Source: GCA-003244245 sp046262495
Lineage (GTDB): Bacteria > Actinomycetota > Actinomycetes > Mycobacteriales > Pseudonocardiaceae
Direction of reading: 5' to 3'
Length of the DNA stretch: 9,815 bases
NCBI GenBank assembly: GCA_046262495.1
Contig: JBHEMR010000022.1
Coordinates: 1-9,815 of the forward strand
Shown: in pieces, positions 6,464 through 9,815 of the stretch
How the letters are laid out: each line of letters starts with the position of its first letter
How positions within the stretch are numbered: position 1 is the stretch's first letter
The notes under the pieces: model-generated
The model's database searches: none
What the model saw: the letters and a program-made list of their open reading frames with translations, nothing else
What the model was told of the DNA's origin: nothing
Translations under genes and position numbers: made by a program

Positions 6464-7399
6464 GTGACCATGCCCGCGCCATCGGCTGCTGTCGAGGTCC
6501 GTGGCCTGGTTCGAAGTTTCGGTTCGGTCCGGGCTGTAGATGGCCTGGATCTACGGGTGCCGCCAGCTACGGTGCTGGCCCTGCTGGGACCCAACGGCGC
6601 CGGTAAGACCACCACGGTCGAGGTGTGTGAAGGGTTCCTACGCCCGGATGCCGGGGTGGTCCGCATCCTGGGTCTGGATCCGATCACCGACAGTGCCGCG
6701 CTGCGTCCCCGCGTCGGGGTGATGCCGCAGGGCGGCGGGGCGTATCCGGGCGTGCGGGCTGCCGAGATGCTCAGTTTGGTGGCGGTCTGCGCGGCACGAC
6801 CGCTGGACGTCGGTTGGCTGCTTGACGTGCTCGGGCTCACCGGCGTCGCACGGGTGCCCTACAAGCGACTGTCCGGCGGCCAGCAGCAACGGCTCGCGCT
6901 GGCCTGCGCGCTAGTAGGACGGCCCGAGGTGGTGTTCCTCGACGAGCCCACCGCCGGCATGGACCCGCAAGCCCGACGGCTGGTTTGGGACATCATCAGC
7001 AGGTTGCGCGCAGACGGCGTCAGCGTGCTGTTCACCACTCACCTGATGGAGGAGGCCGAGGCACTCGCCGACCAGGTTGTGATCATCGATCATGGCCGGG
7101 TGGTGGCCCAGGGCAGCCCCGCTGAGCTCACCTCCGATGGTACGCAGCGGCAGCTGCGGTTCAGGGCTCGAGCCGGCTTGGATCTCGGTGCGCTGTGCAC
7201 CGCATTGCCCGCAGCCTGCCGGGCCAGTGAACCGCGACCCGGTGGGTACCTCGTCGAGGGCTTGATCGACCCGCAGGTGGTGGCCACCGTGACAGTGTGG
7301 TGCGCCCAGCAGGGCGTGTTCGCCGAGGACCTCAGAGTGTCCAGACGCACCCTGGAAGACGTGTTCATCGAGCTCACCGGACGGGAGCTGCGGTCGTGA
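6464..7399 (+). CDS. ABC exporter ATP-binding subunit (drug/lipid-type, DrrA/CcmA-like)
   Basis: This is the nucleotide-binding subunit of an ABC-2 exporter, working at the inner face of the membrane with the permease encoded next. Numbering from GTG 6464 (311 residues), it shows Walker A GPNGAGKTT (42-50), Q-loop Gln89 in VMPQGG, signature LSGGQQQRLAL (136-146), Walker B VVFLDEPTAGMD (156-167) with catalytic Glu161, and switch His193 in FTTHLMEEAEAL. A C-terminal extension of about 90 residues ending TLEDVFIELTGREL is typical of DrrA-like ATPases. Starts at GTG 6458, GTG 6464 and ATG 6470 are all possible; 6464 is chosen for its distance from TAGGCT. The stop overlaps the permease start (GTGA). 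The substrate is unknown. The M. tuberculosis counterpart, Rv1458c, has only been called an antibiotic-transport protein. Confidence 0.93.
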   Translation: MTMPAPSAAVEVRGLVRSFGSVRAVDGLDLRVPPATVLALLGPNGAGKTTTVEVCEGFLRPDAGVVRILGLDPITDSAALRPRVGVMPQGGGAYPGVRAAEMLSLVAVCAARPLDVGWLLDVLGLTGVARVPYKRLSGGQQQRLALACALVGRPEVVFLDEPTAGMDPQARRLVWDIISRLRADGVSVLFTTHLMEEAEALADQVVIIDHGRVVAQGSPAELTSDGTQRQLRFRARAGLDLGALCTALPAACRASEPRPGGYLVEGLIDPQVVATVTVWCAQQGVFAEDLRVSRRTLEDVFIELTGRELRS

Positions 7400-8178
7400 C
7401 CAGCTTCTCCCCGTTCTCCCCCGGTACTTTCGCGCCCGCACCAGGCCGGGGGCGGCTGTCGCGGATGCTGATCACTCAGGCTCGCACCGAGTTTGTGCTC
7501 ACCCTGCGCAACGGGGAGCAAGTGCTGCTGACCCTGCTCATCCCGCTGGGCATATTGATTGCGTTCACCCTGCTCAACGAGGTCCCGGTGCCCAGCCCGC
7601 GAGTGGACAACATCACCCCGCGGGTTCTGGCGCTGGCCGTGATGTCCACTGCGTTCACCGGGCAAGCAATCGCGTTGGGCTTCGACCGCCGGTATGGGGT
7701 GCTCAAACGGTTAGCCGCCACAGCGCTGCCACGCTGGTCGTTGGTCGCTGGCCGGATGCTGGCGGTGCTTGGGGTGGTAGCGGTGCAGCTGGTGGTGCTC
7801 GGCTCGGTGGCCGCTGGATTGGGCTGGCACCCGCAGCGGACCGGTCTGGCACCCGCGGCGTTGCTGATCCTCGCCGGGACGGCGGCCTTCGGTGCCCTCG
7901 GGGTGCTGCTCGGAGGCGCGCTTCGGGCCGAGGTGGTGCTCGCGGTAGCGAACACGGTCTGGCTGTTTCTCGTCGTAGCGGGGGGGATCGTGCTGTCTGT
8001 CCACGCCTTACCCGGACCGCTGGCCACGATCGCCGCTGCGCTGCCCTCCGGCGCGCTGGCCGAGGGCCTGCACACCGCGCTGGTACAAGGCCCCACCCCT
8101 TGGGGCGCGCTGGGCGTTCTGCTGGCGTGGGCTGCCGGCGCCGGCCTGCTGGCCGCCCGCACCCTGCGACTGTCCTGA
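7396..8178 (+). CDS. ABC-2 type exporter permease
   Basis: This 260-residue membrane protein is the likely permease partner of the ATPase just upstream. A soluble N-terminus (1-40) is followed by six predicted hydrophobic segments at about 42-60, 75-95, 118-142, 150-174, 183-203 and 235-255. The cytoplasmic stretch FDRRYGVLKRLAATALPRWSL (96-116) is characteristic of ABC-2 permeases and marks the coupling region. GTG 7396 overlaps the ATPase stop (GTGA) and has GGGAG 8 nt upstream, so the two are coupled. The transported molecule cannot be deduced. The neighbouring heme A synthase and mannosyltransferase make heme-related or envelope substrates thinkable, but that is guesswork. Confidence 0.9.
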   Translation: MTSFSPFSPGTFAPAPGRGRLSRMLITQARTEFVLTLRNGEQVLLTLLIPLGILIAFTLLNEVPVPSPRVDNITPRVLALAVMSTAFTGQAIALGFDRRYGVLKRLAATALPRWSLVAGRMLAVLGVVAVQLVVLGSVAAGLGWHPQRTGLAPAALLILAGTAAFGALGVLLGGALRAEVVLAVANTVWLFLVVAGGIVLSVHALPGPLATIAAALPSGALAEGLHTALVQGPTPWGALGVLLAWAAGAGLLAARTLRLS

Positions 8179-8325
8179 AATACGGCCTGCACCGATGCAC
8201 AGCCGACACCCCTCGTGCAGTCACTGTCCGTGATCCCGGGGGGAGGACTGTTGCAGAACGGGGAGGTGCCACCGCCACCGCACCATCGCTGACGTGCCCG
8301 CCGGTGGGTAGGCGCACCAGCTGCC

Positions 8326-8331
8326 TACCAT
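8326..8331 (+). promoter_or_regulatory. Candidate -10 hexamer for a leaderless ctaA transcript
   Basis: TACCAT matches TANNNT and ends 7 nt before GTG 8339. No Shine-Dalgarno sequence lies before the GTG. The 160-bp gap from 8179, the largest in the window, holds no other recognisable gene. Its only other visible structure is a weak 6-bp inverted repeat (CTGCAC 8187-8192, GTGCAG 8215-8220). A separate promoter for ctaA is therefore likely. Confidence 0.55.
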
Positions 8332-8338
8332 CAGTATT

Positions 8339-9298
8339 GTGTCTACCGCTCCTGCCCCTAAGCGCTCGCTAGCGACCCTGTCTCGGGCTACGGCGATGGC
8401 TGCGGTGATCACGCAGGGGGGCATCGCGGTGACCGGCTCGGTGGTCCGGGTCACCGGGTCGGGGCTGGGTTGCCCGACCTGGCCGCAGTGCTTCCCGGGC
8501 AGCCTGGTGCCGCAACCTCATCCCGAGGTCGCCGCGGTGCACCAGTGGATCGAGTTCGGTAACCGCCTGCTCACCGGCCTGGTTGGCGTGGTGGCGCTGG
8601 CGTGCCTGGTCATCGCGGTGCTGATCCGGCCCCGGCGTCGACGGCTGATTCTGCTGGCCGCGACGATGCCACTGGGCGTCGTCGCGCAGGCCGTCCTGGG
8701 GGGTATCACCGTCCTGACCGGGCTGGCCTGGTGGACCGTCAGCGTCCACTTCCTCGTCTCAATGGTGTTGGTGTGGCTCGCGGTACTGCTGGTCGCCGCC
8801 TTCGCCGAGGGCGACGCCCCACCGCGCTGGCACCTCCCCGGCCCGCTGCGCGGCTTGCTGCGCGCCGCCACCACGGTGCTGGCAGCGCTGCTTATCGCCG
8901 GAACGCTGGTGACCTCGGCGGGACCGCACGCGGGAAACACTGCTACCCCCCGGTTAGCGGCGGGTGTGCCGGCGATGGCGCAACTACACGCTGATCTGCT
9001 CGTCGGTTTCCTCGGACTGCTCGCCGGCCTGGGATTCGCCCTGTGCGCGGTGGGCGTGCCGACCAGGGTCTGGCGGCGCTACAGGGTGCTGGTCTGCGTG
9101 GTGATCGCGCAGGGCACCTTAGGTGTTGCGCAATACCTCACCGGCGTTCCCGAGGTACTCGTATCGCTGCACGTTCTAGGCGCCGCGTCGGTGGTGGTGG
9201 TGATGGCCGCGCTCTGGACGAGCTGCCGGATCCGCGACTACGAGTGCACCGTCACCGTGGGCGATGCACGCCCGCTAGCCAGCGCTGGAACGAGCTAA
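8339..9298 (+). CDS. ctaA: Heme A synthase CtaA (COX15/CtaA family)
   Basis: CtaA is a membrane enzyme that oxidises the C8 methyl of heme O to the formyl group of heme A, the cofactor of aa3-type cytochrome c oxidase. The 319-residue product has about eight transmembrane segments in two similar halves. The four conserved heme-binding histidines are at 68 (HQWIEFGNR), 137 (SVHFLVSM), 217 (AQLHADLL) and 278 (VSLHVLGA). The catalytically important Glu72 is in the IEFGNR motif. The first external loop has VRVTGSGLGCPTWPQC (36-51) with the Cys45/Cys51 pair, and TSAGPHAGN (192-200) is the matching motif in the second half. GTG 8339 follows a TANNNT box by 7 nt and no ribosome site is seen. The TAA stop overlaps the stop of the opposing gene. 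Confidence 0.97.
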   Translation: MSTAPAPKRSLATLSRATAMAAVITQGGIAVTGSVVRVTGSGLGCPTWPQCFPGSLVPQPHPEVAAVHQWIEFGNRLLTGLVGVVALACLVIAVLIRPRRRRLILLAATMPLGVVAQAVLGGITVLTGLAWWTVSVHFLVSMVLVWLAVLLVAAFAEGDAPPRWHLPGPLRGLLRAATTVLAALLIAGTLVTSAGPHAGNTATPRLAAGVPAMAQLHADLLVGFLGLLAGLGFALCAVGVPTRVWRRYRVLVCVVIAQGTLGVAQYLTGVPEVLVSLHVLGAASVVVVMAALWTSCRIRDYECTVTVGDARPLASAGTS

Positions 9299-9669
9299 TC
9301 GGAAGAGTCGGGACGACGGTATCGGCGCATCGCGTCGGGATAGCCGACGATCGCAGCGTCATAAGCCGGAATTCTCAGTTCGGCCGCCAGCTTGCGGGCG
9401 ACCGCGGGGGAGCCCACCCGGCGGCGGATCCACTCGCCATCAGAGGCGACCGCGACAGCCGTCGTATCGGTCGCCGCCGTTTCCGGCTCAACATAGAACT
9501 CGACCCCAATCCTGGTGGCGACGAAATCACGGAGCTCGGCAAGGTCATCCGGGGTGGCTTCTCGGTCGAGCATGCTCTGGTAGCCACCGCGCCTGACGCG
9601 AATGGCGCGCTGGCTTGACAGGCCGCCCGCGCGCCCGAAAAGCCTGCCCAAATAGTCCTGCAGCCCCAC
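9295..9669 (-). CDS. Protein of unknown function next to ctaA
   Basis: I do not recognise a named family. The 124-residue product is soluble, with no signal peptide or membrane segment. It has an N-terminal basic segment (LGRLFGRAGGLSSQRAIRV, 7-25), an acidic middle with REATPDDLAELRDFV (36-50), then DGEWIRRRVGS (77-87) and a C-terminal IPAYDAAIVGYPDAMRRY (100-117) that looks like a conserved core. GTG 9669 is preferred because AGGAGG lies exactly 7 nt upstream; an upstream GTG at 9744 would add 25 residues of Ala/Pro-rich sequence. By position it may correspond to M. tuberculosis Rv1455. It converges on ctaA and its TAG overlaps the ctaA TAA within four bases (9295-9298), with no room for a terminator between them. 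Confidence 0.8.
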   Translation of the reverse strand: MGLQDYLGRLFGRAGGLSSQRAIRVRRGGYQSMLDREATPDDLAELRDFVATRIGVEFYVEPETAATDTTAVAVASDGEWIRRRVGSPAVARKLAAELRIPAYDAAIVGYPDAMRRYRRPDSSD

Positions 9670-9676
9670 TCCGCAA

Positions 9677-9682
9677 CCTCCT
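9677..9682 (-). promoter_or_regulatory. Strong ribosome binding site deciding the start at 9669
   Basis: A perfect AGGAGG on the minus strand, 7 nt before GTG 9669. This favours the 124-residue form over the longer frame from GTG 9744. Confidence 0.8.
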
Positions 9683-9740
9683 GCCCAAGCTCGTGGAGCA
9701 GCCACAGTAACGGACGGGCTGGCCGGAAGAAGTAAAGCCG

Positions 9741-9815
9741 TCACAGGCCCGGGAAAGGTTCGATCAGTGACTGCAGCACGTGGTCGGCCTTCGCCGCGCG
9801 CAGCTCGTCGGCGCC
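9741..9815 (-). CDS. C-terminal end of a truncated gene, possibly HAD-family hydrolase
   Basis: The last 24 codons of a reading frame run in from the right edge and end at TGA 9741-9743. The peptide GADELRAAKADHVLQSL (first 17 visible residues), followed by a short Pro-rich end, resembles the C-terminus of HAD phosphatases, where an A-D-x-V-x-x-S-L stretch closes the Rossmann fold. The catalytic motifs would lie outside the window, so the family is a guess. It runs in the same direction as the unknown gene at 9669, 71 nt upstream of it. Confidence 0.45.
   Translation of the reverse strand, partial: GADELRAAKADHVLQSLIEPFPGL

Noticed and set aside
8187..8220. Inverted repeat CTGCAC/GTGCAG after the permease gene as a terminator
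   Set aside because: Arms are only 6 bp, the loop is 22 nt and no T-run follows, so it cannot be called a terminator.
9670..9744. 25-residue upstream extension of the unknown gene from GTG 9744
   Set aside because: Although this GTG overlaps the preceding stop (GTGA), the extension is Ala/Pro-rich and skips a perfect AGGAGG placed 7 nt before GTG 9669.

Overview
The window is high-GC DNA from an actinomycete. It carries the suf iron-sulfur assembly operon on the minus strand. On the plus strand lie a GT-C mannosyltransferase of the MptB type, an ABC-2 exporter and heme A synthase. From recall of the M. tuberculosis genome, the order matches the Rv1455-Rv1464 block, with the same divergent arrangement of the mptB-like gene and sufR. 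Two differences are visible: a Rieske ferredoxin gene sits between sufD and sufC, and sufB has no intein. The Rieske insertion is known to me from Streptomyces and other non-mycobacterial actinomycetes. I therefore infer a non-mycobacterial actinomycete, perhaps near Pseudonocardiales, but genus cannot be settled from this window.

Minus strand, 4727 down to 1: sufR (redox/Fe-S sensing repressor), sufB, sufD, Rieske ferredoxin, sufC and the first 53 codons of sufS. Junctions are very tight: ATGA overlap (sufR/sufB), 1-nt gap (sufB/sufD), ATGA overlap (sufD/Rieske), 20-nt gap (Rieske/sufC), GTGA overlap (sufC/sufS). This looks like one translationally coupled operon. SufBCD forms the scaffold and ATPase complex, SufS supplies sulfur, and SufR is expected to shut the operon off when clusters are plentiful. 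A 26-bp imperfect palindrome (4745-4770) just upstream of sufR is the obvious candidate operator.

Plus strand, 4809 to 9298: mptB-like mannosyltransferase, ABC ATPase, ABC-2 permease (GTGA overlap with the ATPase) and ctaA. The mptB-like gene, the ATPase gene and ctaA lack Shine-Dalgarno sequences. Each has a TANNNT hexamer 7-8 nt before a GTG codon, the layout of actinobacterial leaderless promoters. The suf genes mostly have purine-rich ribosome sites instead.

Right end, minus strand: a 124-residue conserved-looking protein of unknown function whose stop codon overlaps the ctaA stop, and beyond it the last 24 codons of another gene, possibly a HAD-type hydrolase. No tRNA, rRNA, CRISPR array, insertion sequence or phage gene was seen. 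No intergenic gap exceeds 160 bp. The window is mostly a conserved housekeeping region. The points most worth following are the SufR operator, the in-frame 21-bp tandem repeat in the sufR 3' end, the Rieske protein inside the suf operon, and the repeated leaderless starts.
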